A stretch of 64,000 nt of DNA from Glutinoglossum americanum (Eukaryota; Ascomycota; Geoglossomycetes; Geoglossales; Geoglossaceae): contig JAGHQL010000047.1 of the NCBI GenBank assembly GCA_020080175.1, positions 62,001 through 126,000 of the forward strand, in the 5' to 3' direction. The notes under the pieces are model-generated. The model did not search any database. It was not told where the DNA came from and saw only the letters and a program-made list of their open reading frames with translations. Shown in pieces: positions 12,956 to 24,600 of the stretch (position 1 is its first letter; every line of letters begins with the position of its first letter). Position numbers and translations under genes: made by a program.

Positions 12956-15151
12956 CTACGGATTTTCACGTCTCCAGGGCCGCCCTCTAAGATCGTCGAC
13001 ATGAAGCGCGAGTGGGCGGCCTTGTATCCTAGCACCTCTGTTGGAATATCTGGACCGCCGTTGGGCCCGTGCCGAGCGGCGTTGCGAAAGCTCAACGCTG
13101 CTGACAGGGGCAGGACCTTCCGCTGGACATACTAGGCTGGATGGTTCGGTGCGTTGCACCTCTGAAGTTGAGCTCTGCGAAGGAGTTGGGTGAGGGTCCT
13201 GAGATCCAATAATGGTGGGTGCATGGGCGTCTGGTTGTGGTGATGTTGCAGAAAAGCCAGTATTTGGAATTTCAGAAGGATTCAGTAGGCTAAAAAGTGA
13301 CGTAACTCGCTGATACGCTTCTTGCCCAGGCAAGTTCTGGGAACCAGCGGGTGTCTGAGAGTCAGAACCGCGTCCGGGGAACGTAGGGGGCCAATAAACC
13401 GGTAGATTCGTCGCGGGCGGGGGTAGAAAAACGCCGAGAGGTCCAGGGTTGACCACGGTTGGCGGATAATACCAAGATGACGGAGAGGGCAAAAAACTAA
13501 GCGGGGGGGGAAGGTTAGGCGAAACAGGTAATCCGAGAAGCCGCTGTGCGATTTGGCGACATTCATGAAATAACTGTTCTTCCCTCTGAATAATAGCCGC
13601 CTGGGAGATTTGAACTCTGGGGTCTGCTATCGAGGGGAGCAACTGGGGGTTAAATGCCTGAGGAATTTGGAACCCAAGGGGCAGTGTAGGTGACGCCGAG
13701 GGGAAAAGGTGAGCGCCGATTGCTTGGGGTATCTGATACCCGGGCTGGGCTGTTGGTGTTAAGGAGTTGCTGTCGGTGCCGGTTGTTGGGGGGCCTAGAG
13801 GCCCAGATTGAGCGGCAACTTGAGCCGAGTAGGCGGGGCTAGTATCGCCTTGGCGGCCTTGAGGTCTTGTAGGGTTCCCCGAGCGTTGAACGGTTAAACG
13901 TGTTGCTGTAGAAGGGCGGGCTGAGCGGTCCACTGGGATTCTCATCGATTGGGACGTTCGATATACGCTTCTTGTCCGAGCTGACGGACGGGAAAGCCTG
14001 GAAGATGGTGGGGGGATGTCTGGCAACATATTTCGGCACGCGGCTCCGTCTGATGGCGACTCTGAGTAACCGGGATGAAATTCGGACGCTGTGGCACGAA
14101 GTGCGTGGGGTTTATCTATAGGTGGTATTACTCGTTGTTCAACAGCTGTCAGATCTGCTTGCATCTTTTCGGGATACATGTGCGTCATGTTGCTGAAAAT
14201 CGCTTCCACCAGAACTTGTTTCAGTTCATTAGCCATCTCATCATATTTGTCTGCTTCGAGAACCTTGCAAGTTTCGATAACATTGATGCCAGCCTCGTAG
14301 ATGAAGATCCCTGGGCTATTCTTGACTGTGACTTCAGGGTCACCAAAGTTGAAATTTCTGAGAGCGTCGACAGGCAGGTCGGAGTCTTTATATCCAAGAA
14401 TATTGAAATCGCCTGAGGTCGCACTAGTGGGCCCGAACATCCGAGCAACATAGATCATGAGAAGGCCCATGACAGCCTTCAGTGATGTTGCGTAGTGTTC
14501 GAGCAGGGAAGAGACGTTAACTGGTGAATTGGGCGGATGGGGGGATACCCATTTCGCGTAAGACGGGTGGTGTTCCCATTCCAGGAGAGTGCAATCGACC
14601 GGCTCCAGGGGGTGAACAGATAAGAGTAAGACTTCTGAAGGCTTCCGGGAGAGTAAGCAAATCACCGTCTTGCACAGTTCCTGTATGACAAAAGCCCAAA
14701 GCACCCAGGGTTGTGCAGGGAGCAACGTATTTCTTCCAATAACCCAAATTTCGTTGATTCCAGTGATTCCCTGCATGGCACGATTGAGTAATGCCATCGA
14801 GGCGCCGCTGAGATGAGATGCAAAAGTGAGGTCGTGTTTAGCACAGGCCGGATTACCGTTTAGTAGCATCGAAAGGATGAGGAAATTTGTTCTCATATTT
14901 TTATGACAAGGGGCGATAGCAGGAAGGAATTTCGAGGTCGATTCTGCGTTCTCCTGTTGACTGGATATGGAGTGATCCGTTGTCATTGATTCGAGACTAG
15001 GGCTCCGCGAAGCCCGGCCAGGAGTCGTAAGGCGATGTCTTCTAATAAATTCCTCGGTAGCTTCAAGATCAGGAATCCGATGGCTGTATTGAAAAGCTGG
15101 AAGTCCATCAATTGTAATAGGATTAATTGTATCGTGCAGGGCGGGATTCAT
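12956..15151 (-). CDS. Hypothetical protein, 731 aa, no recognised domain
   Basis: A single open frame of 731 codons starts at an ATG (MNPALHDTINPI). I do not recognise a family. Residues about 85-345 look globular, with regular hydrophobic spacing and well-formed helical stretches such as LKAVMGLLMIYVARMF. From about 350 to 690 the protein is low-complexity and rich in P, S, Q and T, typical of a disordered tail. The last 35 residues are strongly basic (SARAQRRSRYSNRGARIQ), a possible nuclear-localisation or nucleic-acid-binding segment. There is no signal peptide. The length of the uninterrupted frame and its clear globular-then-disordered layout make a real gene likely. The absence of introns is unusual beside its intron-containing neighbours, so a retrogene or lineage-specific origin is possible. 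Confidence 0.7.
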   Translation of the reverse strand: MNPALHDTINPITIDGLPAFQYSHRIPDLEATEEFIRRHRLTTPGRASRSPSLESMTTDHSISSQQENAESTSKFLPAIAPCHKNMRTNFLILSMLLNGNPACAKHDLTFASHLSGASMALLNRAMQGITGINEIWVIGRNTLLPAQPWVLWAFVIQELCKTVICLLSRKPSEVLLLSVHPLEPVDCTLLEWEHHPSYAKWVSPHPPNSPVNVSSLLEHYATSLKAVMGLLMIYVARMFGPTSATSGDFNILGYKDSDLPVDALRNFNFGDPEVTVKNSPGIFIYEAGINVIETCKVLEADKYDEMANELKQVLVEAIFSNMTHMYPEKMQADLTAVEQRVIPPIDKPHALRATASEFHPGYSESPSDGAACRNMLPDIPPPSSRLSRPSARTRSVYRTSQSMRIPVDRSARPSTATRLTVQRSGNPTRPQGRQGDTSPAYSAQVAAQSGPLGPPTTGTDSNSLTPTAQPGYQIPQAIGAHLFPSASPTLPLGFQIPQAFNPQLLPSIADPRVQISQAAIIQREEQLFHECRQIAQRLLGLPVSPNLPPPLSFLPSPSSWYYPPTVVNPGPLGVFLPPPATNLPVYWPPTFPGRGSDSQTPAGSQNLPGQEAYQRVTSLFSLLNPSEIPNTGFSATSPQPDAHAPTIIGSQDPHPTPSQSSTSEVQRTEPSSLVCPAEGPAPVSSVELSQRRSARAQRRSRYSNRGARIQGRPLALHVDDLRGRPWRRENP

Positions 15152-16190
15152 CTTGAACTGCGGCCTGGAGTATCTTAACTAGATGGGGTGGGATAGGATT
15201 ATTAAGGAGATTCGCTATGCCTGGGGTGAAGCCAATGTTTGAAAACTTGAGCTGTCGAAACCTCTATAGTCGCGATGATCCAGAGTTTTTCGGGACTGCG
15301 AGTGAACGTGCTAAGCCACTAATGTAAGAGATAGGTATATGTCCAAAATGCCAGGTCAAAAAATGGTCGGGTTCTGTAAGATGTTAGCTGAGTCATTCCA
15401 CTAGAAGAGAGATACATGCCGGAATGTGTGAGGTCTCACGTTGCAGAATGCTGGTGAAGTCACTGCTACAATAGAGAGACGTACGCCCAAAGCCCCGAGA
15501 GGCCACGGTATGAAGATATGTTGTAGAATTCCAGTAGGCCCGCTATCATAAGAGGGGGATGTAGACCCAGGACGTTCGGAGGTCATGGAGTGAATATGTA
15601 CTGTGAATAAAGTGACTACTATAAAAGAGAGACTTAAGCCCTAAACGATTGAAGGCCACGGAGTGAACGCACGTTCTGGAACAACAGTAGAATCACTACT
15701 GTAAAATGAAGATGTAGATTTATTGCTATGTTGTGAAACCCGGTGGGTATCATAAAATAAAAAAGGAAAGAAAGGGGCTTGAGTTTGAAATGTTTAGAGA
15801 TTATATCTCTCACAGGCCGTTAATGGTCGCTGTATTTCTGTCTCTGTGTTAAGTAGTCTGATGAGGTGTGCGCATTGTGGACAAACGTCAATGGTAGCAC
15901 TAAACAGCGTGATTGCGAGTTTGTGGTATCTTGAGGTAATGTTAAACATAATCCCAACATTATGTTGAATTTGCTGTTCCTGTGGAATAGCTTGTGCGGA
16001 AATAGATAAATAAATAACAAAGGGTAAAGAGTAGGATAGGACCATTTCATATCATGAGAGAACCTTAAAGCTTATCCTGAGGAAGGTGGTCTCTTGGCGT
16101 CTTGGCGTGACCGTTCTTGCCCACAAAAAGTTCTAACCTCACGAAACAGAAACAACGAACTCTCTCAGTCGCGTTTCACCTATATCAAAT
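15152..16190. promoter_or_regulatory. Shared upstream region of divergent 731-aa and eIF3h genes
   Basis: The two flanking genes are transcribed away from each other across this 1.04-kb gap, so it should contain both promoters. The only structure I see is the tandem repeat at 15390-15720. No TATA box or operator can be assigned with confidence. Confidence 0.45.
15390..15720 (+). repeat. Degenerate tandem repeat, period about 75-80 bp
   Basis: At least four diverged units begin near 15392, 15452, 15532, 15610 and 15685. Each holds a GTGAAGTCACT-like start, a GAGAGA block, and GGCCACGG followed by a TGAA step (GAGAGGCCACGGTATGAA, GGAGGTCATGGAGTGAA, AAGGCCACGGAGTGAA). Units measure roughly 80, 78 and 75 bp. 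The array lies upstream of both the 731-aa gene and the eIF3h gene. It has no coding potential. Confidence 0.65.
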
Positions 16191-17468
16191 ATGGCAGAAA
16201 TTCTGTAAGTGTTTCTGGGGTTTGGGGGGCCTGAAGGGCAAGCTAATATTTTCCAGCAAAGAATCTCCACTCAAGTCGGTACAGGTGGAAGCTTTGGTAA
16301 GTTCTATGCTCCCCTCTTTACTAGTTCTTAAACTGATACGCTGTAAGGTTGTTATGAAAATCATAAAACACTGCTCCCAGACTTTTCCCACTACCGCTAC
16401 CGGTTCTCTAGTTGGAATGGATGTGAATGGGGTCCTCCAGGTCACCAATTCGTTTCCGTTCCCTGCCGTTGAAGTTCCTTCTGTTGACTCCCATCATGAC
16501 TCGAACTCAGCAACGAACGCTGCAGCAGCGGCTCCCCGTGCAAAGGCAAACACAGTCTACCAGAGCGACATGATAAAGTACCTAAGAGAAGTGAATGTGG
16601 ACGCCAATAACGTTGGCTGGTATACTAGCGCCAATATGGGGAACTTCGTCAACGCCAACGTGGTCGAAAATCAATATTTCTACCAGAAGGAGATGAATGA
16701 ACGGACCGTGGCGCTAGTACACGATGTAAGCCGGAGCTCACAAGGGAGTCTGAGTCTGAGGGCCTTCAGGCTTTCACCTAGTTTCATGGCAGCGTTTAAA
16801 GAGGGCAAGTTTACCACCGAGAGGTAAGTTGCGGTCTACCGCAATACATGTCGCAAAGAATGCACCGAAGTTAACATCCAGTTTGCAGCCTTCAAAAGAG
16901 CAACTTGACCTACAGAGATATCCTTGTCGAACTACCACTTACAATTCACAACTCTCATCTCCTTACTTCGTTTCTTCACCAGTTACCATCGAAGCCACCG
17001 TCTGGGCCCCTCGACTTTCCTGCTAGCCTTGCATCGCTCAAGTCGGACCCCAATGCTCCACAGCCACCACTATATCCAAACTATGACTCTCTTGATCTTT
17101 CGATCGACCCATTCTTGGAAAAAACTTGCGACCTGCTTCTTGATAGCATCGAGACTCACTATACCGAACTCAATAATCACCAATACTACCAGCGACAGTT
17201 AGCACGTGAGCAAGCAAAGATCACGGCGTGGCAGCAGAAGCGGAAGGCGGAGAATGCCACTAGGGCAGCTGCGAAACAGCCTCCATTGCCCGAAGATGAA
17301 TGGACTCGGTTGTTCAAACTTCCTCAGGAGCCCAGCCGGCTGGAGGGTCTACTAAACTCGAGGCAGGTGGAGCAATACGCTAGGCAAGTAGATGGATTTA
17401 CAGCCAGCATCAGCGGGAAAATGTTTGCTGTGAAGAGCAATCTACTCCCAGGGGATGGTCAGCAGTAG
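16191..17468 (+). CDS. Translation initiation factor eIF3 subunit h
   Basis: Four exons (16191-16204, 16257-16296, 16348-16823, 16889-17468) give 369 aa. The protein opens [18 protein letters not shown] and continues into an MPN domain (residues about 15-165), which contains [21 protein letters not shown] and the [13 protein letters not shown] segment. The MPN fold lacks the JAMM zinc-binding His/Asp set, as is normal for this non-catalytic subunit. A helical C-terminal half follows, with the charged stretch [19 protein letters not shown]. eIF3h belongs to the octameric core of eIF3, which recruits mRNA to the 40S ribosome. It is present in filamentous fungi and fission yeast but absent from Saccharomyces. 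The first exon is only 14 coding bases. Starting at any other ATG loses the conserved N-terminus. Confidence 0.95.
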
Positions 17469-17819
17469 AATCACTGGGTCAGATTCGATGTAATTTGCTA
17501 GAATTCTTATCCTCTCCTCTAAGGCGGAAGTTTAGGCGTTGAGAGATGGGCGAATATTCGCATTATAAAAGATTATATAACTGCCCAATGTGATATACAG
17601 CGGATGACCGTTAATTATGTGCTCGCTTTGGAACCGCAGCGTTGTCCGGTAGCTGAAGATACCACAAGCATACCGGACCGAGATTTGATTCTTTTATAGA
17701 GCTATTTTTACAAGATGGCATCCTGGGACAATGGCATAACTGATCAAAAGTAGTGTCATGCCGAGGTACCAAGTAGTTCCCCACGGACATCTCTATAGCC
17801 AGCCCCCCACCGCTTTAGC
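17469..17819. other. Convergent 3' intergenic spacer
   Basis: This 351-bp gap lies between the stop codons of eIF3h (plus) and uS11m (minus), so it carries both 3' ends. I see no further gene. AT-rich sequence near 17560-17600 could serve polyadenylation, but no signal is diagnostic. Confidence 0.5.
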
Positions 17820-18578
17820 TTAGCCCAGCCTTCTAGGTTTCTTACTCCTCGCTCCACCAAATTTCAACCTCGTCGCATCTATAACACGGACGACCCTAGT
17901 CCTAAGGACTCTGCCTTCACTACCCAATAGCACCTTTGTACATGCCTCCCTCCCAGCCCCGAATCCTCTAAGAATCACTTCTAGCTCCTTAATCTGACCT
18001 AATAAACCCTGCTCATGCACCCTCTTTATTACATAGGCAGCCAATTGGTACGCGGCATCATACGTGCTGCGGGCTGCCTTCCGGAACCCGATGTTGCCTG
18101 TCGATACGGAGATGATGGGGTCTCGGTTTGGGCGTGAGAGTGTGATGTGGGTGTTGTGTTTGTGGGAGTAGATGTGTAGGTGGTGTGGTGGCTCGACGGC
18201 CAGGAGTCGGCTGTCGGGATTGAGGGCTGATATTTCATAGTTGAGTGAGTTTGTTTCTGGGGGTGAGGGTGATGTTAAGCGGGTTTCCTGGTTCTTAGCA
18301 AAGAGGCGTGATAGAGATCCTAGGTCTAGTGTCTTGCTAGGTGGTGTGACCGGGCTCGCTGGTGATGCGACCTTGAACATAGAAGCAAGTCTTTTGGCTG
18401 GGCTTTCTCCATCTTGAGGCCTTGGTGGTGGCTTTGGGGAATTCTCATCTGTTCTCCTCCGGGGTGTGTGGGAGAATAGTCGGAGAAAGGGTGAGGTACT
18501 CTGGTAAGAGGATGGTAATGAGCGTGGGCGTGTGCATATTGAAGACGCTATCGAGCGTCTGGCGACCTCTTTGTGCAT
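17820..18578 (-). CDS. Mitochondrial small-subunit ribosomal protein uS11m
   Basis: A single exon of 252 aa. The start chosen is the first true ATG (MHKEVARRSIASSICTRP). It begins a basic, serine-rich, acid-poor leader typical of a mitochondrial targeting peptide, and a frame further upstream has no ATG. The C-terminal 130 residues are a uS11 domain: HLHIYSHKHNTHITLSRP, SVSTGNIGFRKAARSTYDAAYQLA and ELEVILRGFGAGREA, ending in the basic tail GGARSKKPRRLG that contacts 16S-like rRNA at the platform. The 100-residue extension before the domain is usual for fungal mitochondrial homologues (yeast Mrps18). The gene lies head to head with TIM44. Confidence 0.92.
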   Translation of the reverse strand: MHKEVARRSIASSICTRPRSLPSSYQSTSPFLRLFSHTPRRRTDENSPKPPPRPQDGESPAKRLASMFKVASPASPVTPPSKTLDLGSLSRLFAKNQETRLTSPSPPETNSLNYEISALNPDSRLLAVEPPHHLHIYSHKHNTHITLSRPNRDPIISVSTGNIGFRKAARSTYDAAYQLAAYVIKRVHEQGLLGQIKELEVILRGFGAGREACTKVLLGSEGRVLRTRVVRVIDATRLKFGGARSKKPRRLG

Positions 18579-18970
18579 GCTGTATTGGTGCGTCTCCAAT
18601 TGCAGCTTTGGGAGTCTACGAGTGTCGAAAAGTTCGGTTTGATCATGTGACTTCCTCAGAATTTAGAATGCAGTATGAATATCTAAAAAATGGTATAGCA
18701 AAATGATTTCAGCAAATAGCGAAAATATTTAAAGGGTGGATGAGAGAAAACTGTCTATGGCATAGAAGTAATGCGGAGGTGACTTGTGATGCTTCTTTGT
18801 GAGCCGCCCGAATATCCCGAGAAGCGAGTTCCTGTTGAGGTTAGCGCGACATCTCCGGAAATCGCAAAAAAAAGTTCAACAGGTATCCCTCTCATCGCAT
18901 ATATTTTGGCCTCTGGGGGAGTCCCTTTTGTGTTATCGTTGCCCCTTCCCACCAGCGGAGCACTTCAGCC
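18579..18970. promoter_or_regulatory. Bidirectional promoter region, uS11m / TIM44
   Basis: The 392 bp between two start codons in divergent orientation must hold both promoters and 5' leaders. Both products act in mitochondria, which suggests but does not prove co-regulation. I could not assign a specific factor site. Confidence 0.6.
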
Positions 18971-20716
18971 ATGCATGCTATACGGAGAACAAACACTCTA
19001 ATGCTAGCTGGAGGTGCAGCTGCTCGTCTGCCCTTCGCTTCTTCTATGAAGCCATGTTACGGTAGAACCGCAGCGTATAGGCGGTTATCAATATGGATTC
19101 TCCATTCAGAGAGAAAGATCTATATCTCAACAACCTCAAGAAATACTCTAAATCCTTTGTTACCTGTGCTTGGGACGCAATACCTACCGAGGGGCTTGAA
19201 CGTAGAGTTCGGCGGTCTCGGTCTCTTCCGCAGCTTTCATTTGGGTTCGCGTGTGTTTCAGGGACATCAAGCCCAAGAGAAAGCGAAAGAATCTACTCGG
19301 GAAGAAGCAGCATCCGGGAGTAAGGCGGCAGAAGACTCAGCAAAGACGTCTTCCAATAGACGGGAATCGGAGAATAAAGAATCAACAAGCGAGGGGGAAA
19401 CTAAAGACGAAGGACAGGGGGAGGGTGAGAAGGAGAAACAAAAGAAAGAGGATCCCCCGCCGCCACCTCCTCATGGAGATAAATCGCCCTGGGCAGTGTT
19501 TACAGACACCTTGAAGACCGAATTCAAGGCTTCAAAGGAATGGAACGAATCTACGAAAGCCCTAGCTTCGTCTGCCAACCAATTCACCGAGAATGAATCG
19601 ATCAAGAGAGCTCGTGCTGCATATATCACCGCTCAAGACGTTGCATCATCCACCACCTCATCCGCTCTAAAAAATACTGGGAAAGCGATTGGCAAGACTG
19701 CGGCGTGGACATGGGATACACCTGTTGTGAAAGGTGTTAGGACTGGCGTAAAGGTAACGGGGAAAGTGATAGAAAAATCTACACGACCTATTAGGGAGAC
19801 GGAAGCATATAAGAAGGCCGTTGGGGGAGTAAAGGACGTCATTGATGACGGAAGCAGCTCGAGGTACGGCGGCTGGATAGAAAAGGAGGAGAGGCGCAAG
19901 AAGCGAGAGTTGAGGGAGCTGGAGGAGGCAAAGGCTAGTGGGCGGCCTGGAAAGAGGGTGGAGCCGATGGTGGAAGACCCAAAGTATGTTTTGTCTTTTC
20001 TCTCTCCGTGTGTTCTGACGTGATGCTAAACCCGGGGCAGTGCCGGTACAAACGTCACCCTCCACAAAGATGCTGCCTGGAAAGAGTCATGGCGCGAGTT
20101 TCGCGACTCTAACAGGCTAATGCAGTCTCTATTTTCCCTCAAGTCCAGCTATAATGAATCCGAAAATCCACTCATCTCTACCGCACGCAGCATATCAGAT
20201 CGGGTTGCGGGCTTCTTCGCTGAGAACGAGACAGCCATGGTGATCAAAAAATTTAGGGAAATGGATCCGAGTTTTCAAATTGAACCTTTTCTGAGGGAGA
20301 TGCGTGAGTATATCTTGCCGGAGGTGCTGGACGCATACGTTAAAGGCGATACGGAGACCTTGAAGCTGTGGCTTTCAGCAGCACAGTATTCCGTCTATGC
20401 AGCTCTAGCGCAACAGTATACAACGGCTGGTCTCAAATCCGACGGAAGAATCCTGGACATCCGTCATGTCGATATCCTCTCTGCTAGGATGCTTGATCCG
20501 GGTGAAATCCCTGTGTTCATCATTACCTGCCGGACGCAGGAAGTACATGTTTACCGGAACTCAAAGACGAACGAATTAGCCGCGGGGATGGAGGATAAAG
20601 TACAACTGGTTACTTACGCTATTGGTGTTACGCGGGTAGCGGAAGATGTGAATAATCCGGAGACGAGGGGATGGAGGCTGATCGAACTGCAGAAGAGTGG
20701 TAGAGATTACATTTAG
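18971..20716 (+). CDS. TIM44: TIM44, import motor subunit of the inner mitochondrial membrane
   Basis: Two exons (18971-19983, 20041-20716) give 562 aa. The N-terminus (MHAIRRTNTLMLAGGAAARL) is basic and amphipathic, as expected for a presequence. Residues about 100-165 are a charged, low-complexity linker (KE-rich, then eight prolines). The central part (PWAVFTDTLKTEFKASKEWNEST onward) matches the Hsp70-binding region. The C-terminal Tim44 domain runs from about 345 to 562 and includes MVIKKFREMDPSFQIEPFLRE, YVKGDTETLKLWLSEAA-like sequence and VFIITCRTQEVHVYRN. TIM44 is a peripheral matrix-side protein that tethers mtHsp70 to the TIM23 channel. The length is somewhat above yeast Tim44 because of the linker. 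The intron removes 57 nt between the codons for P-N and A-G. Confidence 0.95.
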
Positions 20717-21646
20717 CCCAGGATCCGAAGCTCTCTGAGGTTTTGCGTCTTGTCATCTTGTCTAGGTTTCTCCGGTGTCGAAAAGCCTACTCCAAGAGGA
20801 GATTATTGAAGCTCCTCTCTTTACTCTTTTATACTCTATTTGCACACCTGAGCGTTGGCTCGGCCTGGACTTTGCTCTCGGTTGTAAGATATGTATGGGC
20901 TTTGTAGCTGGCGCTCTGTACAATTGCGGGAACTGGGTTGGGATGTTGATTATCAGACGCCACTCTTGTACAACTCTCCGGTCATGGTCTCCTTTCCTTC
21001 TTCGGTTTCTGTCACATACAGATAAGAAGATGGCTCGCTTTTTTAATATAATCGATTGGGAGGATTGAATGCAGTACCCTGGAACGTCATGCTTAAGGGT
21101 TAACTGGGTGCTTCTCCGTCCGTGATACTTGACCAATTCACCCGCCGCAAATTTCTAATATGCCTGCTAGGATACCATAAATCAACACTGATTATCACTA
21201 GTATTGTTAGCTATGTTGACGGGAAACCTCCGAATTGCAGGCATTCGGGAGGGACTACTGTTGAACTAAGATGTGCATAAGTAAAAGCTGCGGTATACGA
21301 TCCCCCTCGCCAAGAAGCGATGGCATCTCCGTAAGCCCATCATTGAGCCAAGACCCAACTTTTTCGGTCACCAACTTTCTTATCTCCAACTACAAAAGGG
21401 CTTTTGTTTTTAGGCCGAACGTTGCCGCTTTACTCCAAGCCGGTCCAGTTCGTGCGAATCGCCGACTCCCGTCAGCGAATGCTCACTTCCCAACAATATT
21501 CACTTGACTTGTTTGATGCTCTTAACGACCTGGTTACGTACCACTTCCTAGTTCATGATAATCCGATTCCATCAGCGTTCTTGTGTCCATCTTCCTGTCG
21601 ACTACAGCCAGAAGCTTATTTTGGGCTCTGCGCGGATGTCGAATGA
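20717..21646. other. Intergenic, nothing recognised
   Basis: This 930-bp gap lies between TIM44 and the Vrl1-like gene, both on the plus strand. It should hold the TIM44 3' end and the next promoter. No repeat or RNA gene seen. Confidence 0.5.
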
Positions 21647-24600
21647 ATGCACCCACTAAATCCTTTCCTGCGCGCCTTCTTCCAGAGCCATCTACCTGCG
21701 CAGTGTACCCCAGTTAATAACCATGTGCGTACCCTCCACGATACCTTCAACCCCAGGGCCGCTCCAATGGGCTGCGGAGAGCTTTTACTGATTATGATTC
21801 TCCTTTAGATTCTCCTAGTGCCTACAACTGAAGTTCTTCTAACCTCGAGGGACACCGAGTCCAACGCCCTCTACGCAGATCTTGCAGGGTCTGAGGAATT
21901 TTTAGGAAGCCATGTCCTGCGACTTCCGGCAGGAGGGGTCAATATCTCCGGCAATGACAGTCCGAATATGCGGGAGAGCAGGGGGAAGGCGAAGCAGTTC
22001 ACTACGGTGAATGGAAGAACGGTTGTGGTGAAAGATTCCTTCATTTATAGCAATAAGGGTTGGTAGACCGTCGCAAGCCCTGAGGACACGAACGCGCTGA
22101 TGGTTGGGCGGTATTAGGCTTCAAGTCTCTTAATCAGGCGCAGCTGCTGAATGATGTCCTATGGTATCCCGATAACCTCGACGCTCAACAATGGCTTATC
22201 TACTTTATCTCAAAGCCATTGCTTGGCTCTGTGACAGCAATACCCATCATTCCGGCCATTGTCCCTATATGGCCCCGGATTGCGCCGGAGCGGAGAATCT
22301 CATTGCCTTCGTCTGCTATGGCGCCTCGAAAGAAAGATGTGAAGTCATTCAATGACCTACTGAACCATTTCCCCATGATCGCAAGGCAGATGCAGCCAGG
22401 ATTAGAGCGCTTGTTCAAAGAATTTGCAAGAGTGTTTGAAAAGCCCCTACCGCCAACACCACTCCAAATTAATAAGGGAGGTTCGCGGCAAGAAAGCCCA
22501 AACTCGGATTCCTTGGGCTCTGCCCGACAGCAACCAGAGACTTACGGTACCCCCCCTGCTGCCAACGGATTTATCGGCCCACTTGACGGGACTCTTTTAT
22601 TGAATGAAGAGGATGAAGATGTCATGAGACGCGCGTTGGAAACCGCGGTCACAGCTGCAATAGACCTGTTCCAGCTTGTCGACAAGCAACAGTTGTCTCT
22701 TCTCGGGTCAACAACAGACCTCACAGGCCCTATGGTGGAGCGTTTGATTGAGCGCTATATTACGGAGCAGGTTCATGACACAGTTCTCTTCCCGCGCCTT
22801 TGTGCTATTAAACGATCGGAAGATCTGGACCTGGACGCTAAGATCCGGCAGATGGAGAACATTGATATATCTCAGGTGGGCATTCCAATTCAGAATGAGA
22901 GGCATGGGAAGCAACAACTTATGAAGCGGTTGGGGAGGGGTATCGAGGAGCTCCGGAAACTTGGGATAGCCGGCAGTCCACAGGAAATGGTAGAGATATT
23001 ACTTGCAACAGAGAAGACTATCACAAAAGTTGATGATGACAATTGGGATTCCAAACCCAATGGAGACTTTTCGTCGGCAACAACTTCGGAGAAACCTAGC
23101 TCGGTTCTGACTATAAATGCTGATACGCTTGTATCATTGCTGCTCATTGTTGTCATTCGATCTCAAGTGAGGCATCTACAAGCAAGACTGTCTTACATGC
23201 GACACTTTATCTTTATCGATGACGTTGAGGCTGGAGAAGTGGGCTATGCACTTAGCACACTTGAAGCAGTACTGTCATATCTTGCCAGGGACTCGGCAGC
23301 TCTGAGGAGAGCAAGCAGAACAAACAAGAGGCTATGGCACGCAATAAAGACCGGGAAAATTGGTGATGTTAGAGATATCATGGAGCCGGAGAGAGAATTT
23401 CTAGTAGGCGGATATCTAATGCAGGAGCCCGAGATGATCGCGGACTCCCCGGAAGGTGCTATTGGCGATCGAGGGCCTGTGCCTGATGAAAACAAGAGCA
23501 AGATAACGAATGGAGTCATTATTAGTGGTCACTCATCCGGAGGCAGGTCGGAATTAGACACTGCTGAATCCTCAACTTTGGATCATGTTTTCCCCTTTCA
23601 GATTCGGAGAAGATCTGTAGATATGGATGGAGATTCATTCCAGGCTGCTAGGGGCAAAAAGGTTTCAATGGATACGCGCAGCCTGTCTATCTCTTCGACG
23701 GTGTCCTTTCCCTCTCGGACCACGACGATTGATTCTAGAGGTAGTGGTATCGAAGGGGATACCTCAGTTGAGAGACTCTCTCAGACGCAAGACCCCTCTG
23801 GTGGGTCGATTTTGATGATGGCAGTGGAAAGTGGCCAGACGGAGATTCTAAAATACCTTCTTAGTTTGGATCGGTATTTTCGACTAGAGGCTATTCTCGA
23901 GGATGCGAACAATGAAGGAACTACTTTACTTAGTGCTGCTGTACAAATGGGCAACGCGGAGGTGGTGGAGACTATTCTGGATGCAGTCCTCCGAGTGGAA
24001 GACGACCACGCCGTTAAATTATATCTAGAACAGAAGGATAATATGGGAAGGACAGTGGGACATTACTTGTTCGACATGCCCAACCTTATCTCTAGAATTG
24101 GCAGGCTTGTTCCATGGCGGGCGAAGGATAGAAATGGCCAAACGCCGCTCTTTGCTCTGTGTCGATCATACGATCATCCAGATTATCGTGAGATGGTGAG
24201 GGATGGTCTTGCCGCTGCTACGAAAGCGCAACCAGATGGCCTGCCACTCCATCTGGATGATCACATTGACGGAAAAGGGAACACTCTTCTCCACATCGTC
24301 AACGATCCTCAGCTCGCTCTTTATTTATTAATGCATTGTGACTCGGATGTTAACGCGATGAACGATAGGCGTTTCACCTCATTGATGGTTGCAAGCAAGT
24401 ATGGACGAGTGGATATGGTTCGGGTTCTATTTGCAGATCCAAGAGTAGACCTCTACGCGAAGGAGCTAAGAGGCCTAACCGCTGTGGAATTGGCAAAGGA
24501 TGATGAGGTTCGGAACAAAATTGACGATTTGATTCTATTTTCGAACCCTCCAGCAGATGATGGCCGGATCACTGCGGTTGTTCGTTCGTTTTTTGTCGAA